From Plotosus lineatus (lineage: Eukaryota; Chordata; Actinopteri; Siluriformes; Plotosidae), in contig CM045733.1 in NCBI GenBank assembly GCA_024760905.1, positions 23,906,501-23,970,500 on the forward strand: a DNA stretch of 64,000 nt, read 5' to 3'. The position numbers and the translations under genes were made by a program. The stretch's first letter is position 1. Every line of letters begins with the position of its first letter. Under the pieces are notes generated by a model. That model did no database searches, was not told the DNA's origin, and was given only the letters and a program-made list of their open reading frames with translations. Positions 34,160 to 38,853 of this stretch are shown here, piece after piece.

Positions 34160-37111
34160 CTAACACGATGTCCACAATTTTGACATACTGTACAGTATTT
34201 TACTTTGCAGAGTCACATCAGTCAAACAGCGAGGTGTATGTTATGGAAAACTACAGTTTTGTATGGAGGTCAAATTCAACACCAGCAATCTTTTTTTAAT
34301 GCATGAGTGGTGGATAGGTTTCGGCAGGTACTGAAATGTCACGTTTCGGTATCAATAAGTTAAAAAAAGAAATTAATTAATTAATTAAATTTAAAAAAAG
34401 ATTGGAACATCTCCACTATTTAGTAAGAAATATACTAGAAACTCATGTATAATGCAATGTGGAAAATGATGTTTCTGATTAATTCAAATGCTAAATAAAA
34501 CCTTTTCCAACAAACTCCATTAAGCACTCAGAGTGATGCACACTGACTAATAATGGAAAACCTGAACTTTCTTCATGAAAGGAAACAATTGAAGCGGAGT
34601 TGTCTGAGTAGAGTGTAATGGAAATAATTAGAAGCAAACCAAGTTGTTACCTGTGACTTGGAGGATGCCATGCCTCGCTACATCATAATAAGGGTGCGAT
34701 GTGTCCAAACAAGCATCACCACTGGGTGGAGTTAAAAGGCACATTTTCCTTTCATCCTCCTCTTCCTTCGGCAGCTCTTAAAAAAACAATGAAGCCCTTC
34801 AGGGTTAGCTTGTGATATCACCCATCATCTGAAGATATTCTTAGATCTTACTTTGTCTGGTCAAATATTACTGGATCATGTTTAGCACAATACCCTTGCC
34901 AAAAGGACAAATGCACATAGCACACTACAGGAGCTCAATTTCACAGATCTGTATGACCATATCTTTTGTCCCTCAACATATTTTACAAATTATGGTAGTA
35001 CTGATCTAACTGGCTTCATATTTCATTTTCTTAATAGTAGTTCTTTAGTAGAGGTAGGTGGAGGCAGGAACCCAGCCCATCTTGGGACCAAAACACACTT
35101 GCACATGCGAACACACACACACACACACACTGCACAATCAGTCACACTTATGGGCAATTAGGAATATCCAATTAGCCAAATATGTCTATGCAAGCACAAA
35201 GAGAACATGCAAATTCAATTCAATCCCCATACTGTCACATATACCTGTCTATATTAAAAAAAAAGACAATGTCATGCAGCATATTTATATGCAGGCTAGG
35301 TGCTACTGCATCATAAAATATTTTAAAACATGCTAGTATGTACATTCACACAAATCTCCAAATGCAAAACATGCAGCAGTGGTTTGATAAGAAAAATGAA
35401 ATTATGCAGGATTGAGGGCATTTTCAATATAAATATTAAATTTGTAATTAAGAATTACAAATTTAATTAATATTTATATTAAAAATGCCCTCAACCCTGT
35501 TTAATTTCATTTTTGTTATCAAACCACGGTTGCATGTTTTGCATTTGCAGATTTGTTGGCTACACTTTAAGAAATTAATTATACAATAAAAATGAAAACG
35601 ATATTACTGCCTTCAAAAATCTGTGCAACATTTTAAACACATTTTTTAAAAAGCCTAAAAAGGTCACTATGTTATAACATGTAAACAAAGTAAAAAATAA
35701 TAATAATGTTTTATTTATTTATTTTTTTTTTCATTTATTCTTCATTCACCTATTATTCAAGCTACACAAACTTCCATTATCTATGTGGTGAATCAATATT
35801 TACTTTCTGATGGATACTGACACAGGATGCAGGCTATAAACACTCTGGAGGGTTTTTTATTTTGTTTTTTTTTTTTAAGGAGGCCAGTGTGAGATAAGCT
35901 TGATCGCTGACATTTATGACTGTCTCACTATTCTCTGACTCTAGTAGAGAAGGAAAAACTATCAAACTTTTCCCGCTAGCCATTATACTTACAAACACTC
36001 CCTTCAAAATGAAGACTTTGCCTAAACAGAACCCAAATTAGATGAGGGAGAAGCATGACACTACATTTTACCACAGCACCCTCTTTTGGAGAAAAAAACA
36101 CTTGCTATCCACCTAGAAATAAAAGTGAGATTATTATATGTTTCAACAGTTTCGAATGATTTCAGCTGCAATTAATGTGAACTAATAGTTCCCTGAAAAG
36201 CTCATTCTTGATGTTTAGGTAAACTCACTTGAAGCCCAAAGAATTTACTAGACGGACACACACACACACACACACACACAGAGAGAATAACCTGTTCTCT
36301 CACAAGATGGCAAATATAACTCACAGGATAACAACCACGCCTGATTCAGCATGTGGGTTTGGAGAAATAGGCCTCCTTACTGTTTGATCCTTCACGTGGT
36401 CGACTTCCTTCCTTAGCACCAAGTCAACAACTGACTCAGGCGGGAGTGAGGGTCACCGATGCCATCTTAGATTACTAATTCTGTTCCAGACATTTGAGTA
36501 AGGTCATAGCTGACTCAGGAATAAGTTTACTGATACCAAACATCAGGGACACTTTGTAGACAGAAAGGGAATACCAGCTCTGAGTCTGAAGGTTACCCTG
36601 AATATGGACCACATTGTTGCTATATCAGGTCACAACTGTGAATTCAGTTCATACTGTATGCATGTGTAATGTTCATACTGTATGCATGTGTAATGTTAGC
36701 AGCATGACCACACAGCTACGAATCATGGAACATGTGAATGGATGAGGATGGATTTGATGTACTTGGCACTTGTGGTACATTCAGGTTATCAACAAAAATT
36801 GTTTTCTAACTGCATATTTTAGATCTCTTCGTATAGAAGAATTATAAAGACTTACCATTCCAGTGTTATGGTGCAATTATTTATTCATCACGGACTGAAC
36901 CACTGCATCATATTATATTTAACTGTGTGCCACATACCTCACACATTTGTATAAAAAAAAAAAACAAGCAAACAAACAAACAAAAAAAAAAACACATGAC
37001 CTCAAACTAAACTAAAGCTTTATTGTAATTATGTCCTAATTGTTAAAAAGTAAAAAGACATCAGTACTCACCTATCTCGGCCAGCTGTTCCAAGTCATTT
37101 GTTGAGATCAT
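4171..37111 (-). CDS. arhgap8: ARHGAP8-like Rho GTPase-activating protein (12 coding exons, 421 aa)
   Basis: Join of complement exons 37111-37072, 34776-34651, 31053-30966, 30866-30735, 28527-28441, 28363-28265, 24905-24795, 24582-24509, 24264-24187, 17636-17508, 13331-13228 and 4368-4171. Every inferred junction has an AG acceptor and GT donor and the phases agree, giving 1266 nt without an internal stop. Domains: N-terminus 1-42; BCH/CRAL-TRIO-like region about 43-190 ([30 protein letters not shown]); proline-rich SPPPRPPLP at 210-218, a likely SH3 ligand; RhoGAP about 222-405 with GIFRRS (finger R261), [14 protein letters not shown] (K298, R302) and [12 protein letters not shown] (N370, N378). 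Family knowledge: such proteins speed GTP hydrolysis by Rho GTPases and couple this to a lipid/protein-binding BCH domain at membranes or junctions. The text around SQESIFNKM and [10 protein letters not shown] favours ARHGAP8 over ARHGAP1. The usual GPNL proline is V377. Length is close to the mammalian protein. Introns are heavily loaded with repeats. Confidence 0.88.
4393..4445. repeat. (CA)n microsatellite next to arhgap8 exon 12 acceptor
   Basis: About 26 CA units. In the transcript this is (UG)n ending about 25 nt before the exon 12 acceptor. Confidence 0.95.
4776..5283. mobile_element. Tigger/pogo-like MITE, copy 1
   Basis: It begins CAGGGATCCCTCACTTTCCG after a TA and ends with GCGCGAAATAGTGAGGCCTG, an imperfect terminal inverted repeat. 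The interior contains the family text ATTGGGACTGAGATCCCCAC, a C run and an A/T-rich middle. Five copies in the window share ends and interior. The TIR form and TA target fit pogo/Tigger-derived nonautonomous elements. There is no transposase. Confidence 0.7.
5440..5640 (+). pseudogene. Tc1/mariner transposase remnant (catalytic-Glu region)
   Basis: Plus-strand text translates to fragments such as [18 protein letters not shown], corresponding to the [11 protein letters not shown] block of Tc1-like transposases that holds the third acidic residue. Nothing else of the element is clear. A second remnant of the same sort is at 19980-20130. Confidence 0.5.
5770..6400 (-). mobile_element. tRNA-derived SINE family C, split by a nested SINE
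   Basis: Left part 5770-5872 and right part about 6206-6400 match the left and middle of family C copies (compare 32240-32556). The element is broken after the CTCCTGGA segment by another SINE at about 5873-6206 and further disturbed by CA/TA repeats at 6250-6302. Confidence 0.55.
5873..6206 (+). mobile_element. tRNA-derived SINE (family D) nested in family C SINE
   Basis: It has a B-box-like CTGGTTTGAGTCCC and body text found in many teleost SINEs (GCAAGGCACCTAACCCCCAA, GCAGCCCACTGCTC) followed by (GT)n. A partial relative is at 6420-6590. Confidence 0.6.
6420..6590 (+). mobile_element. Partial SINE family D
   Basis: It contains CAAGGCACCTGACCCCCC, CTCCGGGCACCCCGAATGTG and a tail CTCCCCTGTGGGATTAATGC, similar to the nested SINE at 5873-6206. 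The head is missing. A C run follows. Confidence 0.5.
6600..8480. other. Intron 11 DNA without recognised content
   Basis: No exon or known repeat seen. ORFs near 8136-8455 overlap one another on both strands and show no family motif. Confidence 0.4.
8516..8580. repeat. (CA)n(CT)n microsatellite
   Basis: About 26 CA units followed by CT units. Confidence 0.95.
8581..8720 (-). mobile_element. SINE tail fragment (V-SINE type tail)
   Basis: The minus strand reads the tail block with GACCCTAAT...TTAAGTGGTTT and the CCAGCCTCCCCGCGACCCTA segment found in the other V-tail SINEs here. The head is absent or replaced by CA repeats. Confidence 0.55.
9137..9497 (+). mobile_element. tRNA-derived SINE family A with RTE-like tail, young copy
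   Basis: The head has A-box-like TGGTCTAGTGG and B-box-like GGTTCGAGTCC. The body contains AACTGGGTTATCAAAGGCG and CTCACTGTCTATGGTGAGAG, followed by GGCATCCCATGTAAAAACCT and an end ATTCGCTGTGGCGACTCC plus GGGAAAAAGCCGAAGG. It is flanked by a perfect 19-bp duplication AGTGAGCAGGAGAATCGGG (9121-9139 and 9498-9516), the hallmark of recent LINE-mediated insertion. The last part matches the 3' end of the RTE-like LINE at 55.8-58.0 kb. Confidence 0.85.
9515..9845. other. Short unassigned stretch left of a Tc1-like element
   Basis: A 64-codon minus ORF (9690-9496) has an acidic run [13 protein letters not shown]. It overlaps the SINE duplication and has no recognisable family. Probably not a gene. 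Confidence 0.3.
9861..11397 (-). mobile_element. Tc1-like DNA transposon, copy 1
   Basis: It is bounded by long terminal inverted repeats whose outer ends read CTTCTCAAAAAATTAGCATA (left) and the complement (right, TATGCTAATTTTTTGAGA). An internal copy of the repeat motif (ATCTCAAAAAATTTGC near 10044) gives the IR/DR arrangement typical of teleost Tc1-like elements. It is inserted beside TA repeats on both sides. The transposase lies on the minus strand and is broken. It is about 1.5 kb and closely related to the copy at 14669-16199 in opposite orientation. Confidence 0.88.
10136..11075 (-). pseudogene. Tc1-like transposase, frameshifted
   Basis: Start codon at 11075-11073 ([11 protein letters not shown] beginning), stop at 10138-10136. 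Frames break at least twice (around 10840-10900 and 10520-10570). Readable blocks include the [19 protein letters not shown] and [16 protein letters not shown] segments with the catalytic Glu of the DDE triad, and [12 protein letters not shown] with the second Asp. Not functional as read. Confidence 0.85.
11398..12590. other. Intronic DNA, possible very old element remnants
   Basis: It starts with (TA)n (11400-11423) and contains (CA)n at 11988-12020. The segment 11440-11900 has a text resembling a decayed coding remnant on the minus strand but stops interrupt every frame. I cannot assign it. Confidence 0.35.
12594..12945 (-). mobile_element. SINE family A with RTE-like tail, older copy
   Basis: Read on the minus strand: tRNA-like head with GGTTCGGGTCCCACTCTCC, a G/C run replacing part of the body, then the CTCACTGTCTCTGGTGAGAG segment and a tail with ATTCGTTGTGGTGACCCCTG. 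It carries an 18-base poly-G/C run at 12842-12857. A poly(A) run follows on the plus strand. Confidence 0.75.
13228..13331 (-). CDS. arhgap8: arhgap8 exon 11: RhoGAP helical region
   Basis: 104-nt exon with acceptor TTTCACAG and donor GTAAGA. It encodes [20 protein letters not shown] and [21 protein letters not shown] and SLPEYN...LxxFLH match the ARHGAP8 RhoGAP domain. Confidence 0.9.
13876..14100. mobile_element. DNA-transposon fragment (TACGAAA family), copy 1
   Basis: Contains TCCTCTACTTACGAAAATCT, CCATTCAAAATTCAAACAAT and TGGCCTCCCATTGGCCA. The same order of motifs recurs at 16276-16700. The left end resembles pogo-like TIRs of the form GTACCTCNNCTTACGAAA. Confidence 0.45.
14111..14196. 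repeat. (TA)n microsatellite
   Basis: Pure TA repeat of about 43 units that also generates spurious long IYIYIY reading frames. Confidence 0.98.
14197..14400 (+). mobile_element. V-SINE/DANA-like SINE (family B), copy 1
   Basis: tRNA-like head with A box TGGCGTAGTGG and B box GGGTTCGATTCCC, then the conserved central block TGGAGTTTGCATGTTCTCCC, GGGTGCTCCGGTTTCCTCCC and CAGTCCAAAGACGTGCA, which is common to DANA-type fish SINEs. Family naming comes from memory. Confidence 0.75.
14401..14581. repeat. Unclassified repeat following the V-SINE
   Basis: GC-richer block ending ACGGAGGCCTACCA with GGTATCACCAGCTGGGGTAC. A more diverged block of similar position sits next to the V-SINE at 26.7 kb. 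Function unknown. Followed by (TA)n at 14583-14627 and (CA)n to 14668. Confidence 0.35.
14669..16199 (+). mobile_element. Tc1-like DNA transposon, copy 2 (both ends intact)
   Basis: Outer TIRs CTAGTCCTTCTCAAAAAATT (left) and its complement (right, ends 16199 before TA). Inverted repeats are about 210 bp and each contains an inner repeat of the same motif (ATCTCAAAAAATTAGCAC at 14850; AATTTTTTGAGATGGGG at 16011), the IR/DR layout. Flanked by (CA)n on the left and (TA)n on the right. Confidence 0.92.
14972..15924 (+). pseudogene. Tc1-like transposase, frameshifted
   Basis: Starts [16 protein letters not shown] with an N-terminal paired/HTH region ([19 protein letters not shown]). A later segment carries FSDEIKF and [11 protein letters not shown] (first Asp area), then [12 protein letters not shown] and [19 protein letters not shown] (second Asp and Glu). 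The reading frame shifts near 15240-15260 and near 15620, so the three blocks are in different frames. The stop is at 15922-15924. About 317 codons if continuous, near the usual Tc1 length of about 340. Confidence 0.9.
16200..16252. repeat. (TA)n microsatellite
   Basis: Pure TA repeat directly abutting the Tc1-like element. Confidence 0.97.
16276..16700. mobile_element. DNA-transposon fragment (TACGAAA family), copy 2
   Basis: Begins CAGTGGTACCTCACCTTACG and contains GCGCCATTCAAATATCTAAA and GGCCTCCCATTGGCTAAC, shared in order with 13876-14100. The right end is unclear. Confidence 0.45.
17508..17636 (-). CDS. arhgap8: arhgap8 exon 10: RhoGAP core
   Basis: 129-nt exon with acceptor TTGCCTCAG and donor GTGAGT. 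It encodes [20 protein letters not shown] and [20 protein letters not shown]. The [14 protein letters not shown] block is the RhoGAP signature and carries the conserved Lys and Arg (about K298, R302). The split first codon gives Ala where mammals have Gly. Confidence 0.92.
18162..18755. mobile_element. Tigger-like nonautonomous element, deletion derivative
   Basis: Left end near AGTCATCCCTTGCCACTTCG, followed by poly(A) and a block nearly identical to 27110-27420. It then jumps from GTCCTGCACC straight to GCGGAGAAGAGCT, omitting about 170 bp that in the 27-kb copy encode a transposase N-terminal helix-turn-helix. It contains a 59-bp tandem duplication at 18381-18492. The right end is cut by a tRNA-like SINE fragment. 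Confidence 0.65.
18381..18492. repeat. 59-bp tandem duplication
   Basis: Two adjacent units beginning ACTCAACTCAATCTC and containing AAGCTGATTGGCTTAGACG. The related element at 27.3 kb has a single unit. Confidence 0.9.
18760..18852 (-). mobile_element. tRNA-like SINE head fragment
   Basis: The minus strand reads CAGTGGTGGTGTTGTGGTTA with B-box-like GCGGTTCGATCCCC. It truncates the right side of the Tigger-like element. Confidence 0.5.
18860..19975. other. Intron 9 DNA without recognised content
   Basis: No exon or repeat family recognised. Overlapping minus ORFs at 19453-19765 show no known motif. Confidence 0.35.
19980..20130 (+). pseudogene. Tc1/mariner transposase remnant, second copy
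   Basis: Plus-strand fragments [18 protein letters not shown] resemble the catalytic-Glu block and pair with the remnant at 5440-5640 (ESL-x-EVLEKT in both), so both come from one old family different from the 9.9 and 14.7-kb elements. Confidence 0.5.
20137..23341 (+). pseudogene. Endonuclease-reverse transcriptase ORF of the Rex3-like LINE, frameshifted
   Basis: The protein is readable almost end to end but shifts frame near 20640-20690, again near 20740-20800, near 22205 and near 22720. Individual open pieces are 20137-20685, 20739-22205 and 22200-22734, then 22700-23341. No large deletion is visible, so few indels separate it from an intact ORF of roughly 1000 codons. The YXDD-box equivalent is FSDD. 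Confidence 0.8.
20137..23353 (+). mobile_element. RTE-clade LINE (Rex3-like), nearly full length
   Basis: An endonuclease domain opens with [18 protein letters not shown], includes [17 protein letters not shown] and [14 protein letters not shown], and STDHYLVV. The reverse transcriptase shows [72 protein letters not shown] and the catalytic [10 protein letters not shown]. The C-terminus ends near [19 protein letters not shown]. The tail is an (ATG)n-rich microsatellite at 23331-23351, typical of RTE/Rex3 elements. About 3.2 kb. The GC-rich codon use contrasts with the AT-rich surroundings, suggesting a recent arrival. Confidence 0.88.
23355..24180. other. Intron 9 DNA
   Basis: Contains poly(A) at 23676-23699 and a purine-rich stretch at 24113-24180. 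No gene seen. Confidence 0.4.
24187..24264 (-). CDS. arhgap8: arhgap8 exon 9: RhoGAP arginine-finger exon
   Basis: 78-nt exon with acceptor CTACCCCAG and donor GTGAGC. It encodes [19 protein letters not shown] and QKLYNQ. The first Arg of FRR (about R261) is the catalytic arginine finger that RhoGAPs insert into the GTPase active site, so catalytic competence looks retained. Upstream of the acceptor the minus strand reads (CT)n for about 70 nt (plus-strand GA repeat 24284-24353), an unusually long pyrimidine tract. Confidence 0.9.
24284..24353. repeat. (GA)n microsatellite upstream of arhgap8 exon 9
   Basis: Purine repeat on the plus strand, hence a pyrimidine tract in the transcript leading to the exon 9 acceptor at 24266-24265. 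Confidence 0.92.
24509..24582 (-). CDS. arhgap8: arhgap8 exon 8: start of RhoGAP domain
   Basis: 74-nt exon with acceptor TTTTTCAG and donor GTAAGA. It encodes [20 protein letters not shown] and FLKEKG, which fits the first helix of the RhoGAP domain (IPPVL...TVxxLxxxG). Confidence 0.87.
24795..24905 (-). CDS. arhgap8: arhgap8 exon 7: proline-rich linker
   Basis: 111-nt exon with acceptor GTGATTTAG and donor GTAAGT. It encodes [18 protein letters not shown] followed by [18 protein letters not shown]. The PPPRPPLP core is the SH3-ligand-like segment conserved between ARHGAP1 and ARHGAP8, and TQQFGVSL marks entry to the RhoGAP fold. Confidence 0.88.
25036..25074. repeat. Poly(A) tract
   Basis: Run of about 39 A. 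Confidence 0.95.
25155..25217. repeat. (TA)n microsatellite
   Basis: Pure TA repeat of about 31 units. Confidence 0.97.
25218..25735. mobile_element. Pogo-like DNA-transposon fragment
   Basis: Left part GGCCGTTCGTTAGATTTGTT and right part CCCTGTTCATATCGCCGTATG followed by GTTCATAAGTTGGGGAGC. The terminal text matches the complement of the next element's left end (GCTCCCCGACTTATG), so both belong to related families. Confidence 0.45.
26607..26696. repeat. (TA)n microsatellite
   Basis: About 45 TA units. A shorter TA/CA compound repeat follows the V-SINE at 27023-27100. Confidence 0.98.
26821..27022 (-). mobile_element. V-SINE/DANA-like SINE (family B), copy 2
   Basis: Minus-strand head with CGGTGGCGTAGTGATTAGCA and B-box-like GGGTTCAATTCCC, then GGAGTTTGCATGTTCTCCCC and the CAATCCAAAGACATGCA block. 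Confidence 0.75.
27103..27850 (+). mobile_element. Tigger/pogo-like element with transposase N-terminal remnant
   Basis: Ends resemble CCTTGCCAATTCGTGATTTG and GCGATATTCAAGGTATGACTG. Around 27430-27590 the plus strand translates to [20 protein letters not shown] and [18 protein letters not shown], resembling the CENP-B/psq helix-turn-helix at the start of Tigger/Jerky-type transposases. No catalytic domain remains. The 18.2-kb element is the same sequence with this part missing. Confidence 0.6.
28265..28363 (-). CDS. arhgap8: arhgap8 exon 6: end of BCH domain
   Basis: 99-nt exon with acceptor TCTCCTAG and donor GTCTGA. It encodes [20 protein letters not shown] and [18 protein letters not shown] and the NYLAEL/IPHAVL segments match ARHGAP8. 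An alternative in-frame GT inside GCGGTATTA is not favoured because it would drop the conserved VLR. Confidence 0.86.
28441..28527 (-). CDS. arhgap8: arhgap8 exon 5: BCH/CRAL-TRIO domain
   Basis: 87-nt exon with acceptor TGTGCCAG and donor GTATTA. It encodes [20 protein letters not shown] and WSIFKPLI, with the ALYVVHPT motif that is typical of the family. Confidence 0.87.
28560..29270. other. Intron 4 DNA without recognised content
   Basis: AT-rich; no exon or repeat family recognised. Confidence 0.4.
29273..29460 (-). mobile_element. 3'-end fragment of RTE-like LINE (family 2)
   Basis: Minus-strand remnant of the terminal coding segment (KEGMKVVC..., EDAEDG) and the 3' end CGCTGTGGCGACCCCTGAAG followed by an A-rich tail with GAAGAAG. 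It abuts the Rex3-like fragment that follows. Confidence 0.7.
29476..30487 (+). mobile_element. Rex3-like LINE fragment, internally deleted
   Basis: Aligned text: [20 protein letters not shown] matches the 20-23-kb copy from about 21462. It then passes through [33 protein letters not shown] and [19 protein letters not shown], and ends with the DPTLD-type C-terminus and a GAAGATGAAGATGG tail. The segment encoding the fingers and palm start (about 22040-22340 in the full copy) and the C-terminal part after KSEAM are deleted, and several stops are present. Confidence 0.8.
30735..30866 (-). CDS. arhgap8: arhgap8 exon 4: BCH/CRAL-TRIO domain
   Basis: 132-nt exon with acceptor TTGTCACAG and donor GTGAGT. 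It encodes [40 protein letters not shown] and FDRK, almost colinear with vertebrate ARHGAP1/8. The AA left at its end forms a Lys codon with the first base of the next exon. Confidence 0.88.
30966..31053 (-). CDS. arhgap8: arhgap8 exon 3: BCH/CRAL-TRIO domain
   Basis: 88-nt exon with acceptor GCGTTAG and donor GTGAGTG. It encodes [14 protein letters not shown] followed by [16 protein letters not shown], aligned with the family signature (GRK-hydrophobic-F, MPPSH, LDH). It was too short and lacks a Met start, so it is easily missed by ORF calling. The family usually has R before MPPSH; here a cysteine is present. Confidence 0.85.
31137..31304. mobile_element. Short MITE-like repeat, copy 1
   Basis: Ends CAGGGATCCCAGCGAGGTTT and AGCGGAGATCTGGGATCCCTG are inverted relative to one another. 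It is flanked by GTCCAT on both sides (31131-31136, 31305-31310). The interior has GAGGAAACGGGTT and a G run. A longer copy is at 32898-33430. Confidence 0.55.
31310..32235. other. Intron 2 DNA without recognised content
   Basis: AT-rich, a poly(A) run at 31725-31741, no exon seen. Confidence 0.4.
32240..32556 (-). mobile_element. tRNA-derived SINE family C, copy 2
   Basis: On the minus strand the head reads GGTGGCGTAGTGGTTAGAGT, GGGCTCATGATCGGGAGATT and B-box-like GTGAGTTCAAATCCC, suggesting tRNA origin with CAT at the anticodon position. The body contains CAGTATAAATGGGTACCAGT and AGGAGGAGTTGAACTCCTAG. Other copies are at 46855-47162 and 53350-53575. Confidence 0.7.
32898..33430. mobile_element. 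MITE-like repeat, longer copy 2
   Basis: Begins CAGGGATCCCAGTGAGGTTT, shares GAGGAAACGGGTTTAGAA and ATATTTCAGCTGGGGG with copy 1 and ends AATAGCGGAGATCTTGGATC. It holds about 360 bp absent from copy 1, so copy 1 looks like its internal deletion derivative. Confidence 0.5.
33440..34645. other. Intron 2 DNA
   Basis: Contains a (CA)n repeat at 34117-34156. Two overlapping minus ORFs (33515-33743) have no recognised family and are not part of the arhgap8 reading frame. Confidence 0.4.
34651..34776 (-). CDS. arhgap8: arhgap8 exon 2: N-terminal acidic segment and start of BCH domain
   Basis: The acceptor is TTTTTAAG and the donor is GTAACA. It encodes about 42 residues: an acidic/basic stretch ([10 protein letters not shown]), then [18 protein letters not shown], which matches the highly conserved start of the BCH/CRAL-TRIO domain in ARHGAP1/8. 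The G nucleotide left from the previous exon plus AG restores a glutamate codon. The last base (G) pairs with GT of the next exon to give glycine. Confidence 0.85.
35060..35235 (-). mobile_element. Degenerate V-SINE-like fragment
   Basis: Text such as GGGCAATTAGGAATATCCAATTAGCC and GCACAAAGAGAACATGCAAA matches the minus-strand central block of family B, interrupted by CA repeats. Confidence 0.4.
35350..35556. repeat. Near-perfect 100-bp-arm palindrome
   Basis: Arms 35350-35449 and 35453-35556 are inverted copies around AATTAAGAATT at the centre. Outer text ACAAATCTCCAAATGC pairs with GCATTTGCAGATTTGT, and inner text TGAGGGCATTTT pairs with AAAATGCCCTCA. A 3-nt spacer separates the arms. It is most likely a foldback MITE; a transcript would form a long hairpin. 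Confidence 0.85.
35560..37065. other. Intron 1 DNA
   Basis: Contains a short (CA)n at 36257-36280 and a 29-bp direct repeat with GTTCATACTGTATGCATGTG around 36646-36697. No exon seen. Confidence 0.4.
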
Positions 37112-37150
37112 GGTAAAGCCGGATTTATTTCAGACAAGCTCAATTACATT
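37072..37150 (-). CDS. arhgap8: arhgap8 exon 1 of the coding set (5' UTR plus start codon)
   Basis: On the minus strand a good acceptor (CTCTTTGCAG) precedes position 37150 and a GTGAGT donor follows 37072. The start codon is 37111-37109 in a fair context (ACCATGA). An in-frame TGA lies eight codons upstream within the same exon, so the open frame cannot extend further 5'. It encodes [13 protein letters not shown] plus one nucleotide of the next codon. The exon is preceded by an acceptor, so at least one upstream non-coding exon is expected. A minimal start-stop uORF (ATG TAA, 37149-37144) sits at the very beginning of the exon. Confidence 0.75.
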
Positions 37151-37339
37151 CTGCAAAGAGATTAATGATTTACTTGTTGGCAGTGAACCAAAGTCCGCTT
37201 TAGATCTGACAAAAAAAAAACAAACAAACAAACAGCTTCTCAAAATAATCATTAAAATCTTGTTGAGAAAGAGGGCAGAATAATAGTACATCTCCTCTGC
37301 TTCATGCATGTATTGGAATTGGATTATTCATTTCATTAT

Positions 37340-38768
37340 TTAGGCCTATACCTTTCGGACTTTGTAATGTATTGACTGATGACAGAAGTGAGCTGGGAAG
37401 ATGGAAAGAGTACTTTGAAGAGCTGATGAATGAGGAAAATGAGAGAAGAAAAAAAAAAAGAGTAGAAGGGGTGACCGTTGAGGACCAGGAAGTAGCAAAG
37501 ATTAGTAAGGGAGAAGTGAGGAGGGCATTGAAGAGGATGAAGAGTGGAAAGGCAGTTGGCCATGATGACATACCAGTTGAGGTATGGAAGTGTCTAGGGG
37601 AGGTAGCAGTAGATTTTCTGACAAGAATATTCAACAAGGTCTTAGAAAGTGAGCAGATGCCGGAGGAAAAGTGTGCTTGTGCCCACTAAGAACAAGCCTG
37701 GAACTTAAGAACAAGGGAGATGTATAGAGTTGTGGCAACTACAGAGGGAAAAAGTTGATGAGCCATACAATGAAGTTATGGGAAAGAATAGTGGAAGCTA
37801 GACTAAGGGCAGAGGTCAGCATTTGTGAACAACAGTTTGGTTTCATGCCAAGAAAGAGCACCACAGATGCAGTGTTTGCTTTGAGGATGTTAACAGAGAA
37901 GGTCAGAAGGAGCTGCAATGTGCCTTTGTGGATCTGGTGAAAGCATTTGACAGGGTGCCGAGAGAAGAACTGTGGTATTGTATGAGGAAGTCTGGAGTGG
38001 CAGAGAAGTGTTAGAGTGGTGCAGGACATGTATGAGAGATGTAAGACAGTGGTGAGGTGTGCTGTCGGTGTTGGCTGACAGGCTGACAGACGAGGTTAGA
38101 CAAGAATCTCCATGGACTATGATGTTTGCAGATGACATCGTGATCTGTAGTGAGAGCAGAGAACAAATGGAGGTATGCCCTGGAAAGGAGGGGAATGAAG
38201 GTTAGTCTCAGTAAGACGGAATACATGTGTGTGAACGACAAGGACCCAAGAGGAATGGTAAGGTTACACGGAGCAGAGATAAAGAAGGTGGAGGATTTTA
38301 AGTACTTAGGCTCAACAATCCAGAGCAATGGAGAGTGTGGAAAAGAGGTGAAGAAGCACGTGCAGGCAGGTTGGAATGGATGGAGAAAAGTGTCCGGTGT
38401 GATGCGTGATAGGAGAGTATCGGCAACAATGAAGGGAAAAGTGTACAAGACGGTGCCACAACTCTGCACATCTCCCTTGTTCTTAAAAATGGGCACAAGC
38501 ACACTTCTCCTCCATTCCTCCGGCATATGCTCACTTTCTAAGACCTTGTTGAATATTCTTGTCAGAAAATCTACTGCTACCTCCCCTAGACACTTCCATA
38601 CCTCAACTGGTATGTCATCATGGCCAACTGCCTTTCCACTCTTCATCCTCTTCAATGCCCTCCTCACTTCTCCCTTACTAATCTTTGCTACTTCCTGGTC
38701 CTCAACGGTCACCCCTTCTACTCTTTTTTCTCTCTCATTTTCCTCATTCATCAGCTCTTCAAAGTACT
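37340..38768. mobile_element. RTE-like LINE family 2, copy 1, rearranged with an inverted segment
   Basis: 37365-38450 reads on the plus strand from LTDDRSELGRWKEYFEELMN, through KAVGHDDIPVEVWKCLGEVA and QQFGFMPRKSTTDAVFALRM, to FADDIVICSESREQ and LSKTEYMCVND. Then 38455-38767 repeats the EYFEELMNEENE...VPIFKNKGDVQSCG segment on the minus strand. Frames are broken several times. The true 3' end is missing. Confidence 0.8.
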
Positions 38769-38774
38769 ATAATA

Positions 38775-38848
38775 TGAATCCGCAAAACAGTGTAAACACA
38801 GATCACAGCGATGACGTCTTAACACAAGAGTAACACGCTATATAACTG
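38775..38848. repeat. Fragment shared with 26.5-26.6 kb
   Basis: Text AAAACAGTGTAAACACAGAT and ACACAAGAGTAACACGCTAT matches 26530-26598. Confidence 0.6.
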
Positions 38849-38853
38849 ATAGA

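Noticed and set aside
37302..37637. Serine/phenylalanine-rich minus ORF
   Set aside because: Antisense of the RTE-like LINE; similar antisense frames occur at every copy (56927-57670, 59849-60276).
38011..38751. 246-codon minus ORF as a host gene
   Set aside because: The first part is RTE-like LINE coding sequence; the rest is the antisense of another LINE segment.
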